A stretch of 64,000 nucleotides of DNA from Eudasyphora cyanicolor (lineage: Eukaryota > Arthropoda > Insecta > Diptera > Muscidae), in contig OZ005736.1 of NCBI GenBank assembly GCA_963930755.1, positions 260,331,300 to 260,395,299 on the forward strand, in the 5' to 3' direction. The notes under the pieces are model-generated. The model saw only the letters and a list, made by a program, of their open reading frames with translations, did not search any database and had not been told where the DNA came from. This document shows, in pieces, positions 39,701-49,489 of the stretch. Every line of letters begins with the position of its first letter. Position 1 is the first letter of the stretch. The position numbers and the translations under genes are program-made.

Positions 39701-42700
39701 ATTCTGCGCACCATGCTCAAGTTTTTGCAAGAAGCTTATCCGGTGAGAATTAAGGCCGTCCACATGATCAACTGTCCAACGTATATGAATAAAATTCTGG
39801 CAATTGTCAGACCCTTTATGAGCAAACAAGTATTTGATTTGGTAAGTGAATTTTGATTACAAATTTGGATTATGATTGTTACTGTATTTAACTGTTATGT
39901 TAGCAGAAATGTCCTATGTCTAAGCAGATTGTATCTGCTAAAGAAAATCAGCTTTTAGAGTCAACATTTGTTTCCGAGTTTTTTTAAAGATGTATTACTT
40001 ATATAGGATATATGTTAGGATACGAGTGCGGTTCCAATATTAGCCGACCTATCCAAGAAAACACAATATATTTGTGAATAGTTTTCTTAATTTTTCAACA
40101 TAATCTCCTTTTAGCTCGATACACTTTTTCCAGCGATTTTCCATAGCTTCGATACCCTGTTTATAGTAGGAACTGTTTAGCTCCTAAAACAAGACATCAA
40201 TCGCAATCTCCAGCTCTTTATTGCTGGCAAATTATTTTCCGTCGAGCCATTTTTTCAAGTTTGGACACAAAAAATAATCCGATGGAGCTAAATATGACGA
40301 TTAAGGTGCGTGCTGAAGCAATTCGAACTTTAATTCTTTGATTTGGTCATCTCAAGAGTGGATGTGTGAACTGTCTTGATTGTGAGCAAACGCGGCACCC
40401 ATTCTGCGCACAGTTTTCTCATCATCAAATTTTCCATCAATATGAAATGGATATGACTTAAGCTAGCCCACGAACCTTGACCGTAGGTTGGGTCATCCAA
40501 TACCATTTTGTGATTTTTTAACCATTTCTGGCGTGGAAGCCTCAAGTTGTAAACGAAGGAGCAGACTCATTCAAAGTAGAATCTAGATTGGTGGAGAGCG
40601 TTGAGCGCTTGCTATGCTACTGTCCCGCTTGCTATGCTACTGTCACGCTTTCTTTGAAGGTCAGTTTCCGAAATCTGCTTAGAAGATAGCCTGAGTTGTG
40701 ATTCCAAAGCCTCCCGATAAGATGAGCAGTGATCCACGCTCTTATCAGGACATCAGACTTCTCTCGTGCTTGGAAAAATACTATAGAGAATAATGGTGTC
40801 ACGACTGATGGATTGCACCAATTAGAGTTATTTTGAGAGTCTGCAGTATGGATTCAAACCAGAAAAGTCTACTAAGGATCCTTTACTACATATATGTCGT
40901 AGCATTAGCGAGTCGACCGCCAAAATTCGTAGATTTTAGAGGGGCATTTGAAACAGCTGACTCACCAGGCTTGTCCAGGTAGGTTGCCGTGAGCTTGGGC
41001 AGTGTTATTTTGAGAATAGGTTTAGGTTAGAGTGGCAGCCGGTGCTACCAGCTCTCATAGTTCAATTGAGGTCCCTAGTGCTACCACGAGCTCAGATGTC
41101 CCTCATCGAAACCAACCTGTTTGATACACAAAGATTCGGCACGGTCTATCAGACTTACTAGAAAGGACACCAGTATATCTAAACGTCGTTTACTCAATTG
41201 CAGGACAGTAACAAAGCAGGTGTCTTCGTCTTCATCTCCACAGATTCTGCAGAAGTCTCCGATCAGGCAGTGATTGCGATCAGTGCAGTACAAGGCAAGT
41301 TTCGTGCTGAGCTATACTGGAGAAGGAAGATGAGCAGGCCATGCATAATGTTGATGAGTGAAGCGCCGGTGTAGCGGCCGAGGTGTCGGTGGAGAACACC
41401 CTGACAATGCAGGTTGTCGCACAGTCTTCTCCTCTCATACGTTCTGGCAGCGTTAGCCTTAGATATGCGAATGAGCTCAAGTATCTTCGGATAGTGATCG
41501 GAGGATCGGAGATAGAGGATGAAATTCCTTCCTAATCTGAACAATGCCAAAGCCAAGTTGACGAAATTGTGGGGAGAGTCAAGTGTGTACTTACATGAAA
41601 CTGGAACTTCAGTGGGCTTGCTGTCCGTTTATGCGTTCTGGAGGCATTAGCCTCAGATATGCGACTGAGGTCAAGTATTTTGGGAGAGAATCAGAGACCA
41701 GATCAGAGCCAAAATGACTGAAATTTGATCGTAGAATCAAGTAAGTCCTTAAAAGAGAATGGAGCCTCTCCAGGCGAGTTGATTGACCTTTGCAGAATAT
41801 GATGCATATGTAGGGTAAGATACAGTTGTGATTGTCAATGGGCGGCGCAAGTATGTCAGTAGAACAGTGTCAACATACGCATTGTAGGTATTGCTAATCG
41901 CTGCTCTCCTTGACCTGGAGATAATCACCCCTATAATGAAAGTGTTGGAAATGGGAATTCCCATTCCCAAAGAAAATATCCATTTCCAAAAAAGAATTGT
42001 GAGGAAGTTCCTCTTCAGAATAATTTATTTTTATGAAATTTTAGGAACATTGGAGACCATGTAATTTGTTAACATACAGAAGAAAACGTGTTAAAAGTAA
42101 TGGGAATGGGAATTCCCTTCACAAATTTTTCATAATAGGGGTGAATACGTCGCAGGATTGCTTTCATAATAAGTCTTGTGTTCGGGTGGTGGACAAGATG
42201 AACTGAAAATGAGAATGGGCGGGTGACTTACGGTTTTATACGTGACCAAACCCTTGTTGAGGGAACGATCAGATTTTGGCTGGGGCCTATGTCTTAGCTT
42301 CTTACTGACAGGACATGGCGGGGGATCTACGATTCCTATAGTTTTCATCTATTCCCAGGATGGGGACTGGACAGATTGGTCACCAGTCTAACTAGTAGTA
42401 TCTTCGGTTTTATACTTGACCAAACCTTTGTTAAGGGATCAGATTTTGGCTTAGGCCTATGTCTTGGCTTCTTACTGATGGGTTTCATCTATTCCTAGGA
42501 TGGAGACTGGACAGTGGTCTCAGATTGGTCACCAGTCCTAGATTTTCTGGAGTCTCACTGGTAGTATCTTCGGCTACGCAGTCTGACCAGAGCACTTAAT
42601 CTGGTACCACGGGATTCAGGAAAGCCCTCGGGACGCTGGTTTCGGCCTGACTATTGGTGAGGACCCTATTGGGGGCAACGAGGTGGCTGTGGTTGAAACC

Positions 42701-44997
42701 AAAATCGCTGGGAGAAAACATTCTCGGATGTGGAGTTGCAAACCAACCGGGTGCCATGACCCTTAGAATGACAAGGAGTTTCAGATGGGCTCCGCTCCTA
42801 ACCAAGGAGGAGGGCAAAATTGTCCAGAAACACGGAATTGTTTGGTACTCATGCACACTGTGCGTGGGGGCGTTGGTCGACGCATGTATTCACCCAGGTG
42901 TTTAGAGCACGGTGGGGTTAAGCCTATCGGAAGGAACTCACCTAAATCCAGACACTGATGGGACATGGCTTTCTTAATAAATGTTTGCCTGCAAGATACC
43001 TATCAGATACCCGGACTGTGGTTGTGGAACGGGAGATGAGGTATGGTAGGGATCTAGCTGGTGTGGGTATCGCGCATACTAAGTATTTCTAGACAAGGCC
43101 CCCTTAACTTTGAGGTAATACGTTGTGGTACAACTTTAAAAATCAAATCAAGGGACTGCGGATCAGATGATAGATGGGGACCATAGTAGAAACATAACGT
43201 TAGAAAACATTTTTCACGCCAGAGACCTATCCGATAGTCTCAACTGTTGCTGTTGGAAGGAACCTGACGGCAGGTGACACATATTGATTGGGTGCCCTGA
43301 CTACAATGATGGTAGGGACCTAGCTGGTAAGGGTAACAGGAAAACTAGGGAAGGTTCTTCGTAGGGTCACAGGGTTGCCAAAGTGGCATTTAAAAGTAGA
43401 CGACTGCGTGAAGTTTAAGGGACTTCGCGAAGTCGTCAATGGTATAATTGCAGCTGTTTTCGCCCTTTGCCGTTTTTGATGATGCTACCACCATTGCGAA
43501 CCGCTTGATGTTCTTGGTATTGCATTTGTTGTATCCTCCAGTTCGTACGTCTACCAGGATGCGGGTCTTCGCGTTAATTTTTTATTTAGTGTTTGTGGTT
43601 TTCTAAATGTTCTCAGCGGCTGTGTGATTGTCCTACAGTGGTACTCCATAGAGCTGTTGTATTAGTTGATATGTGCCGATCTTTGTTCGTGTACTAATCT
43701 TCTGAAACCCTGGGCGTTGCCAGTACAGGACTGTTTGGAATCCGAAGTCTGACCGGAGGCTACATTCTGATACCTCGAAAGCCATAAGGCTTGCTTACAC
43801 CAATATCGCGCTGAGAGCGCAAGCTCGATGTACACTGAAAAAAAATTTGTCATAAAATTAAAGAAATGCTCCGAAGACGTCCTTAGTCTTCAAAATAAGT
43901 AAATTTTGTACTTAAAATATAGATAATTTCAATAATATTAAGTAATTTACTTAATTTTAAGTAAATTTTCTTAATAGATAATTTCAATAATATTAAGTAA
44001 TTTACTTAATTTTAAGTAAATTTTCTTAATTTTAAGTACAAAATGTACTTATTTTGAAGACTAAGGACGTCTTTGGAGCATTTCTTTAATTTTAAGACAA
44101 ATTTTTTTTTTCAGTGTAGAGTTACATCCTCAACAGGGTGTCGTGATCTTTAAAATGGTATGATTTTTACGTACGATCTGTCCTTAACCAAAGGGGAAGT
44201 ACGTGAATTCGAATTGGTACTCATATATGCAATTCTGTCATGTAAGGTTGCCTTGGTCAAGACATTTTATTCATCCGGTCAGTGCAACAGGTAAACACTT
44301 TAATTTCGAGTACCTCCTCCGTCAGCTCCCACATAAAATGCTCAAGTTCCCTGGAGGCGAACGATTACTGACACTGATTTCTTGAAATGTGTGGTTCGGA
44401 AACCAAATTGTTAGTTTCGGCGAGAGCCGGAAATTGCGGCAGGTTTCGGTTCTTAGCGAATGGCGACCAAATTTATGTTCACAACAAGAAAAAACTGTGT
44501 TAATTGTATATGTTATATGTTATAAAACATCTCTCATGGATCTGTCAAGAAATTTAATTATGTACAGAAAAAAAACTTGTTCTCACCAGAACGACCTGCA
44601 GGTATAAGATAAATATTTTTGCCAAATGTGAACCTACTAGCTTATTATGAACTGTACAGTGACTGACAGATGTATTTGAAAAATATTGTCTTTAAACCCT
44701 ATTTTCTTCTTCCCATTATAGATGCACTTTCACACTGACGGGTTGGATTCTCTATACGACCACGTGCCCATAGAAATGCTACCGGAAGAATATGGCGGCA
44801 ATGCGGGTAAATTAGCCGATATTAAAGCGCAATTTGTTGAAACACTAATGGAAAAAAGGTATTAATTCTAACTTTATATGCAAAAATTACCTATTCAAAT
44901 GCATTTTTTATTATACGAGTAAATTGTTGTTTTATATTTTTATTTTTGCTCCATTTTCAGAGACTATCTTATGGACTCTAACTATTGGGAAAGTTGA
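27655..44997 (+). CDS. CRAL-TRIO lipid-transfer protein, gene C, complete, six exons
   Basis: Paralogue of gene B, 270 aa, predicted cytosolic lipid carrier. Exons are 27655-27745, 39146-39305, 39374-39455, 39536-39841, 44722-44858 and 44961-44997 (TGA), 813 nt in one open frame. Residues 1-83 are the N-terminal helices (IIDSLETWFQDNKKLPNKID, LTRFYYCMHKDVEKTKKLLE). The CRAL-TRIO core has IVPLPGLTPEKHRIVI, YIMLNDCRFSLPDAV, VHMINCPTYMNKILAIVRPF and LPEEYGGNAGK, where A and B have LPEECGG. The C-terminus is three residues shorter than in B. ATG context AACAATGG is good. Intron 1 is 11.4 kb, intron 4 4.9 kb, both full of transposon relics. Introns 2, 3 and 5 are 68-102 bp. AATAAA lies 120 nt after the stop. 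Confidence 0.9.
27746..28384. other. Gene C intron 1, first part, nothing recognised
   Basis: AT-rich. The short ORFs here have no recognisable features. Confidence 0.4.
28385..28552 (-). mobile_element. INE-1-like 5'-end fragment, inverted
   Basis: On the minus strand: GTTATACCCTCCACCATAGG, then gcgaccccataaagtatata with ttcttgatcgtcgtgaaatt and gatttagccatgtctgttga. This is the classic INE-1 5' block. No tandem monomers. A third, shorter type besides families A and B. Confidence 0.6.
28553..28900. other. Intron 1, nothing recognised
   Basis: A 118-codon open frame (28534-28890) has only low-complexity hydrophobic sequence, no family features and fly-intron base composition. It is read as chance. 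Confidence 0.35.
28900..29690. repeat. Degenerate repeat, two to three units
   Basis: Recurring text: agtgattttcgaccacttga at about 28980 and agcgacttttgaccgcttga at about 29498. Likewise tgtggtcagtgtagcagtaa at 29204 and tgtggtcagtatagcagtta at 29593, each followed by ccaatca or ccaaatcaattttca. Unit ~390-515 bp. Host element unknown. Confidence 0.5.
30304..32177 (+). mobile_element. INE-1/Helentron-like element, family B, with foldback inside
   Basis: 5' ATGCCCTCACC, GTCY run at 31066-31093, about six ~155-bp monomers, 3' GTGAGGGTATTCAT, hairpin AGTCGG-tttac-CCGACT, CTTTCTTACTTGTT. Its 5' hairpin is split by the 615-bp foldback at 30336-30950. Two neighbouring monomers (31605-31735 and 31761-31890) are almost identical. 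Confidence 0.87.
30336..30950. mobile_element. Foldback element with long inverted arms
   Basis: Ends AGGCCGGGTCGATTT and AAATCGACCCGCCCT are inverted repeats with one mismatch. The left arm (about 30372-30575) is the reverse complement of two right arms (about 30620-30755 and about 30775-30930), built from cattgctcagtgaaaatcgt, aaactttgccgaaggaacca, acgaattctgatgtccc and atttggactcgattggagca. The overlapping open frames in this stretch arise only from the palindrome. It lies inside the family B 5' end. Confidence 0.88.
32801..33320 (-). pseudogene. Tc1/mariner-superfamily transposase relic
   Basis: Inverted-repeat-like ends gggttttccattaaggac (left) and aaaagatggaaaccctt (right). The minus strand between them reads, with breaks, a C-terminal transposase with CDWNPLDYFLWG and SRGSHMNEVL. 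The catalytic-site region is retained in part. 5' half missing. Confidence 0.6.
33400..33765 (+). mobile_element. LINE family II fragment
   Basis: Plus-strand degenerate RNase H (cttaacgagatgcttgagca) and the downstream C-terminal region (gaaaactcaaatcgcaccaa, gtctgttatgaggggtcact, gatgaggaggaggaatcgtt), colinear with the family II copy at 58.7-59.5 kb. Confidence 0.55.
33766..34330 (-). mobile_element. LINE reverse-transcriptase C-terminal remnant, family unresolved
   Basis: The minus strand reads in one frame with few stops LSKVWKSNPELIKATYIRKY-like sequence, then CNAIDRNSQDNRRGRP, typical of the C-terminal end of a LINE RT. The clade cannot be told. Confidence 0.45.
34331..34920. other. 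Intron 1, nothing recognised
   Basis: Short ORFs on both strands show no family features. Confidence 0.35.
34920..36440 (-). mobile_element. Degenerate Jockey/CR1-like LINE fragments
   Basis: Minus-strand RT remnants (TKTDPLLLNRR, then HTPVEIDGRN around 35270-35190). Two overlapping copies of one segment (agatcttgcatccaaaaaga near 35032 and agatctcacacccgcaaaaa near 36121). The module gtagtatcttcggcgacgcg at 35474 recurs at about 42398 and 42559. All broken. Confidence 0.5.
36440..37500 (-). mobile_element. Jockey-clade LINE RT fragments, partly duplicated
   Basis: Minus-strand frame 37125-36904 reads VNVDDTPIPTTNCPRILGVT, the palm-thumb junction of Jockey-type RTs. A second, more diverged copy of the same segment lies at about 37490-37240 (ctacttctcattctatcgca). 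The 3' portion with Arg/Leu-rich text runs to about 36440. Confidence 0.65.
37501..38370. other. Intron 1, mostly old LINE-like debris
   Basis: tttcagcgatctacatacat with ccactggtatgtgtag near 37939 recalls 34858 and 35212. Otherwise nothing identifiable. Confidence 0.35.
38381..39060. repeat. Diverged tandem duplication, ~361-bp unit, upstream of gene C exon 2
   Basis: gcgtcaactacatattttaa at 38381 recurs as gcgtcaactaattcttttaa at 38742. ggatcttccagg, ctctgacagtacttc and ggagactgttga with acgtctttttacg all recur in order. A partial third unit starts near 39028. Confidence 0.75.
39146..39305 (+). CDS. gene C exon 2
   Basis: 160 nt, acceptor ctctttcag, donor GTAAAT. Encodes DRILLTRFYYCMHKDVEKTK through NRDPTDQDTRNTLFF. 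Confidence 0.88.
39374..39455 (+). CDS. gene C exon 3
   Basis: 82 nt, acceptor cttacag, donor GTAAAA. Ends NNPDANL at a codon boundary. Confidence 0.86.
39536..39841 (+). CDS. gene C exon 4
   Basis: 306 nt, acceptor ctcctag, donor GTAAGT. Begins MHHAEDTKTYIML. Confidence 0.9.
40060..40560 (-). pseudogene. mariner transposase deletion derivative
   Basis: Minus strand. N-terminal part with ILMENLMMRKLCAEWVPRLL (the WVPHEL-like linker of mariners) passes at about 40385 directly into the region after the second catalytic Asp, then APSDYFLCPNLKKWL-like and C-terminal sequence. The first catalytic residue and its surroundings are gone. The copy at 51.5-52.0 kb has the same junction. Confidence 0.75.
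41025..41295 (-). mobile_element. LINE family I 3'-end fragment
   Basis: TAGGTTTAGG-like tail on its left edge, 3' UTR with gctaccacgagctcagatgt, and C-terminal remnants (CRICGDEDED). Frameshifted. Confidence 0.65.
41296..42230. other. Gene C intron 4, unassigned repeats
   Basis: A short duplicated segment (cgttctggcagcgttagcct at 41441 and gttctggaggcattagcctc at 41636) and a pair of similar stretches with gggaattccc. No identifiable gene. Confidence 0.4.
42237..42610. repeat. Tandem duplication, ~170 bp
   Basis: acgtgaccaaacccttgttg through ctagtagtatcttcgg (42239-42403) recurs at 42415-42570 (gaccaaacctttgttaaggg, ttggcttcttactgatgggt). The 3' module matches 35380-35560. Confidence 0.75.
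42611..43830 (+). mobile_element. Unclassified LINE-like debris
   Basis: GC-richer than flanks. Two related segments (tatggtagggatctagctgg at 43042 and gatggtagggacctagctgg at 43309). A plus-strand frame near 43250 reads CCWKEPDGR, then ILIGCPDYNDG, like a C-terminal LINE region. Clade unresolved. Confidence 0.35.
43831..44118. mobile_element. MITE with ~85-bp terminal inverted repeats
   Basis: Ends TACACTGAAAAAAAATTTGTC and its complement (aaattttttttttcagtgta). The arms extend through aaattaaagaaatgctccga and agacgtccttagtcttcaaa with few mismatches, so most of the 288 bp can fold on itself. A 55-bp unit at 43921-43975 is repeated exactly at 43976-44030. TA at both ends fits a Tc1/mariner-type target duplication. 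Confidence 0.9.
44119..44721. other. Gene C intron 4, last part, nothing recognised
   Basis: No features beyond the exon 5 acceptor. Confidence 0.4.
44722..44858 (+). CDS. gene C exon 5
   Basis: 137 nt, acceptor cattatag, donor GTATTA. Begins MHFHTDGLDSLYDHV. Confidence 0.88.
44961..44997 (+). CDS. gene C exon 6 with stop
   Basis: 37 nt after acceptor cattttcag. Encodes RDYLMDSNYWES and TGA, nine nt shorter than in A and B. Confidence 0.87.
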
Positions 44998-45116
44998 TAA
45001 TAATTATAAGTAAATCGAAAATTGTGATGTAATTTGTATTGTTAGTTTTTTTTCGCAAATTAATGGTTATTAGTACAAATAGTTATTGGTTTATAATTGA
45101 ATAATTGAAATGTTTA

Positions 45117-45122
45117 AATAAA
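45117..45122 (+). terminator. Gene C polyadenylation signal
   Basis: AATAAA 120 nt downstream of the TGA, the first canonical signal after the stop. Confidence 0.65.
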
Positions 45123-45329
45123 TATTGAAAAAACTTTGATTCTGATTTAATTTATTCCTAGATATGTTATTAATCATCAACTTTGTCAAACGAAATAGTC
45201 ACTCTGTTTTTTACAACTGGAGATTTTCTGCTGTCGCAACGAAACATCTGCAATTTTTTTAATAGCAAACACACTATTGAAATGTTTTCAGTTTACTACA
45301 AGTATCTTATGGTAATTAGATACTCATCG

Positions 45330-45545
45330 AAACCATACAAAGAATATCGGGTACCGGAAAGATCTGTCACACTGCCTAGAAAGGCAGACCCCAGTATATC
45401 TAGACGTCGTTTACTCAAAGCGGGTCAGTCGCATAGCAAGTGTTCGATGCTCTCAACTTCTTCATCATGTCCACAGCTTCTGCTAAAGCCTTTACCCAAT
45501 CTTCTGGCGTGTTCGCCGATCAGGCAGTGCCCAACCATAGGTTAA
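45330..45545 (-). mobile_element. LINE family I 3'-end fragment
   Basis: Minus-strand C-terminal segment (acgtcgtttactcaaagcgg, gctctcaacttcttcatcat, ttctggcgtgttcgccgatc). 200 bp downstream of gene C. Confidence 0.7.
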
Positions 45546-45699
45546 ATGGGTAGCATGTCTAACAGGTTTGATGTAGTTCATTTTGATACTACAGGACGAA
45601 GGAAAAATATGCAATTTTCCAAGTCCCTCAAGAGTTGGCTAATAGAGTTAGGACATTTTGGTAGATATGACTGCCAACATGTCCTAACTCACCAAAGAA

Positions 45700-46100
45700 A
45701 TTTTAGTTTAGGGTAACCTGCCGCCAACTAAAGAGACAGAGAATAGGCATACACAGAAGATGCTCTTGCGATTCCTTCTCCCCCACTTCGTCACCGCAAG
45801 AGGCAAAAGTAACTTCGCAAGGCCGTCAGTTTATCTGAGCGCCGTCCAATGAGGTAACTGAAACGACCTACTTTGATTAGGACAGCAAGCCATGGAGCGT
45901 TTTTTGTTTAGGCATGACCTCATCAGCTTCGAATGTACGCTGTTCCTGACTGGTGACCATCGGCCGTTCATTGCCATCAGCCCATTATCTCACAAAAAAA
46001 AAATCTCATGTTGTTCACAGTCTTGAACTGCAGCTGCCCAGCAAAAAAAGAGCATCCAAAGAAGCAATAAAAATCCCCAACTTATGATCCGGAAGTTGTT
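45700..46100 (-). mobile_element. LINE 3'-end fragment, family II-like
   Basis: Minus-strand 3' end (gtttagggtaacctgccg), then a C-terminal region with tcgtcaccgcaagaggcaaa. Related to 49160-49470 and 62340-62480. Confidence 0.45.
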
Positions 46101-46549
46101 CTAATTTGGATTTTCACCAATGAATTTAACAAGGGGTTGTCGCGCCGGGGAAGTACTTCTTTGTCACCACTTTAACACAACTCTTTTAAATCACTGTAAT
46201 ATTTGTTTTTTTGGTGTTGTATTTATTTGATGAATGTATGTCGTTCTTATTAACATCTTTGGGTCCAGAGATTTCATATTTTAAAGGAATACAAATGTTG
46301 ACATAGGGAAGGGAACGTATAAATAATATACTATTGGCCAAAGAGATCAACGATCATATATATGTATGTATGTTTAGGACATTTGAAGATGTCTGTAATC
46401 TGTATGGTGTAGATGGCTCTTGAAAAGTGTGACCCCATAGTGTAATGTACTTTGCTACGGTTCAGAGAGTAGCAAAGTACCACAGTGTCGTACAGTATGT
46501 ATGGTATGGTATATTTAATTACCATAATTTCTTTTAAAATTATTTAATT

Positions 46550-47850
46550 ATAACCTACACCACACTGTGGTACAATTTATTATGATTTATGCATTTGTTT
46601 CTAACACCAAAAATGAGAAGAGATATATAGAACCATCGTTTATTATACCGATCGACTTAGAATCACTTTCTGAACCGATTTAGCTATGTCAGTTTGTGCA
46701 TGCATTCTTGTAATCTATGTGCAGGTCACAAATATAATCCGATCTCAAAGAAGACAATCCGTATTTCTTTCGTCTACGGTGAACGATCAAAAATCTCTCA
46801 ACTATTTGAATATCAGTTTAGAACCATATATCGTAATATATATGAATGTACCTTCGATTTAGCTTATACCCTCTATAGAAGATATAATTTCCTTTTGATG
46901 TTCATGAAATTTGGTAAAGAGTGTCTTATTTTAACAGTTAATATCTGTACATATAGCCCCACATACTCGCATGGATGTGTACCTTCCGATTTAGCATCTA
47001 ATCTCCATTGAAGTCATATTTTGCACAAAGGATTTTTTAATCCGAGAATAAACGGTCACTAGCAAGGTTGGAAAAATGTGTTTTACATCAGAGCATTATT
47101 AAATTTGGCAGAGATTAGTTTATAGAATCACGAACACCGCGAAATTTGATAAAAAATGTAGAATTTTGCATCTAAAATAGGTGTCAAACACGATTTACAA
47201 AAATCAAAACAGCAACAAGAGAACAACTACAAAGGTTAAATGGATGAATACAGTACGTTCTGTTTAATACAATGTGAGTTACGCCTTTTGTTTTTTATCA
47301 AAAACGAGCACTTGATGTTACGTCTTTTTTTCTTGAATAAAATCGTGATTTTTTGACGAAATTTTCATTTTTTGAGGATTAAGCTCTTGTGCATTTCTGG
47401 AGACGCTATATTAACATTTTTGGAAAGTATGAAGTGTTGTTAATAAATTCAGTTTTTATCGCAATCCAATGTACTACAATTCCAAAATTTAACATATTTC
47501 GAAGAAAATCAGCATACTTTGAAATGACTTTATGTTATTTTAATCGGCTATGAAAAAGTCGACTTGTAGGTCCGATTTATCGACCTAGTCGACTGAAACG
47601 AAATTTAATTGATGAAAAAGTCGACTAGCTTCCAGAACCATTCACTAATTCTGATATAGCCGCCATATAAATATATATTTCTTCCCTTTAGCACTGTAGA
47701 CGCAGTATTTTACATATATATCATAGGCCTAATACATATGTTCCCTCCGATCTGGACTTTTATCACTTCACAAGATTCATTTTACATCCAATCGTTTTAA
47801 AATTATGCATTCTTGGGTTAATAATTTATATTCCGAAATTACATTTTGGT
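46550..47850 (+). mobile_element. INE-1-like element, family A-like, diverged
   Basis: 5' ATAACCTACACCACACTGTG (one change from the family A start), then gaccgatttagctatgtcag-like body and degenerate monomers (ttcatgaaatttggtaaaga, ttttacatccaatcgtttta). No 3' hairpin found. Confidence 0.6.
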
Positions 47851-47999
47851 TAGTTATTTAGAAGAACTTCATTAAATGCCCAAAAATGTTCATACTTATG
47901 AATTGGAAGTACTTATAATGTTATTCTTTTGGAAGTACTTCTTTTATTTTTTGCTGGGTGCTTTCTTCTGGCAGCCATATCACTCAATCGGCTTTAAAA

Positions 48000-48560
48000 A
48001 GCCTATTTTGCTATCTCATCTAAGAAACGTGAGGTTAGAGTAGCCCGCAGCATTCTAAAGAGATCTGGAAACGGGCGCAAAAGGCGTTCCTCGTCTTCGT
48101 CAGCGCGGTTTCTGCTTCTCTCTTTGCGTGGCGTCCCATAATACTACCTGCCATTAGGACACTATTGCTGAAGAAAAGGTTACTGGAAGGATGCGCTCAT
48201 ATTCCAGGTTCCCAAGAACGTATAGCATAAGAAGTTCATTTGCACATTGCACATTTAGCCCGCCACATATCTGTAGTTTTCTGAAATAGCAATACATCTC
48301 AAAATGTTCAGGAGATCCAAAACACCCTTTCTCTCGCAGTACATTTTTGTTATGAAATGTGCATAGCTTAGTGTTGGAAAAGGTAAAAAATGGACATGCG
48401 TAGGAGTGTCGTATATCAATCGATAGATAATCGCCCCTGTTCTGGTATTCACCTCGCATTCATCTCACTTCTCACCTTTACTTCATGGGACGAATAGCGA
48501 GGTGTTCGGCAAGTGCAGAGAGTATTGGCTGTCGAACTTCTGCTTAATTAATGTGTATCA
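48000..48560 (-). mobile_element. LINE 3'-end debris
   Basis: gtgaggttagagtagcccgc, then caaaaggcgttcctcgtctt, resembles the family II 3' end. Highly degenerate. Confidence 0.35.
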
Positions 48561-49150
48561 TGTGATTTACCTGTCAAGCCATACGGTTTTCAGACGTAAT
48601 AGCGACATGTAGAACATTTCTTTCTTAAGACATTTCACGTGAGATGCTTCAAGTGAGTTCCAGAACATACCCGAATGAATAGAAAATTTCTGACATAGAG
48701 TGTTAATCCAGAAAACCATAGATCGATCCAGTCGTCTTTAGAAATTCCAAAAGTTGCTGAAGCTTTGTACACACGGGGGTCAGATCTTACAATGCTATCA
48801 GCAAAATTTCCTAAAAAAATGCAACCCTGTGAACTTACAATTGTTGTATTGCAAAGTTGTCAGAAAAGTAATCGTCAGTACATTGTAAGATGTGCGAAGT
48901 TTATGCATCGGGCAATCGTGACATTGTCAGAGAAACATTTTAATGGCAACACTGTCTATAAAATATTTTTATTGGCAATTCTGCATATAAATATTTATAA
49001 AATTTATTGTACGTAAATTTATGAAATTGAATTGTTTTTTTAAAATCGTCTGAACTGACAATTCACGTTTTGCCAACAATCAATCATTGTCAGTACATTA
49101 GCAGCACTTTGACAGAGTTGATAACACTGTAAGATCTGACCACCGTGGGT
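48561..49150. other. Intergenic, nothing recognised
   Basis: AT-rich. Possible short inverted pair ggggtcagatcttac (48776) and gtaagatctgaccac (49130), 340 bp apart, which may be the ends of an unclassified MITE. Confidence 0.4.
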
Positions 49151-49154
49151 ACAT

Positions 49155-49480
49155 AACGTAAACCCCCAAAGTCTAGAGTAGCCTGTCGCCTTCTAGAGAG
49201 AGCGGGGCGCACACACAGGTGGTGTTCAATCGATTCCTGCTCCTTTTTACCACCGCAGATCCTGCAAAAGTCACTTCACAAGACCAATAAGACAGTGACG
49301 CGTCATGCCAGATGCGATAAGTGAGACATCCTGTCTCCATAACGACAGCAGTTCGTAGGTGCTGTCGAGTGTAGACAGGGCCACCTTAACTAGGAATGTA
49401 CATAGTTCCTGACAAGTGTAGTCGTCGTTTGTTGCTATAAAATCATGACAGAGTATTGTCTTCACCATTACTTACTGATG
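49155..49480 (-). mobile_element. LINE family II 3'-end fragment
   Basis: agcctgtcgccttctagaga, ttcctgctcctttttaccac, then a frame with ILCHDFIATNDDYTCQ. Matches 62340-62480. Confidence 0.55.
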
Positions 49481-49489
49481 ATCCATGCA

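Noticed and set aside
42654..42905. 83-codon frame as a host exon
   Set aside because: It lies in GC-richer LINE-like debris, with an overlapping minus-strand frame of equal length and no splice context.
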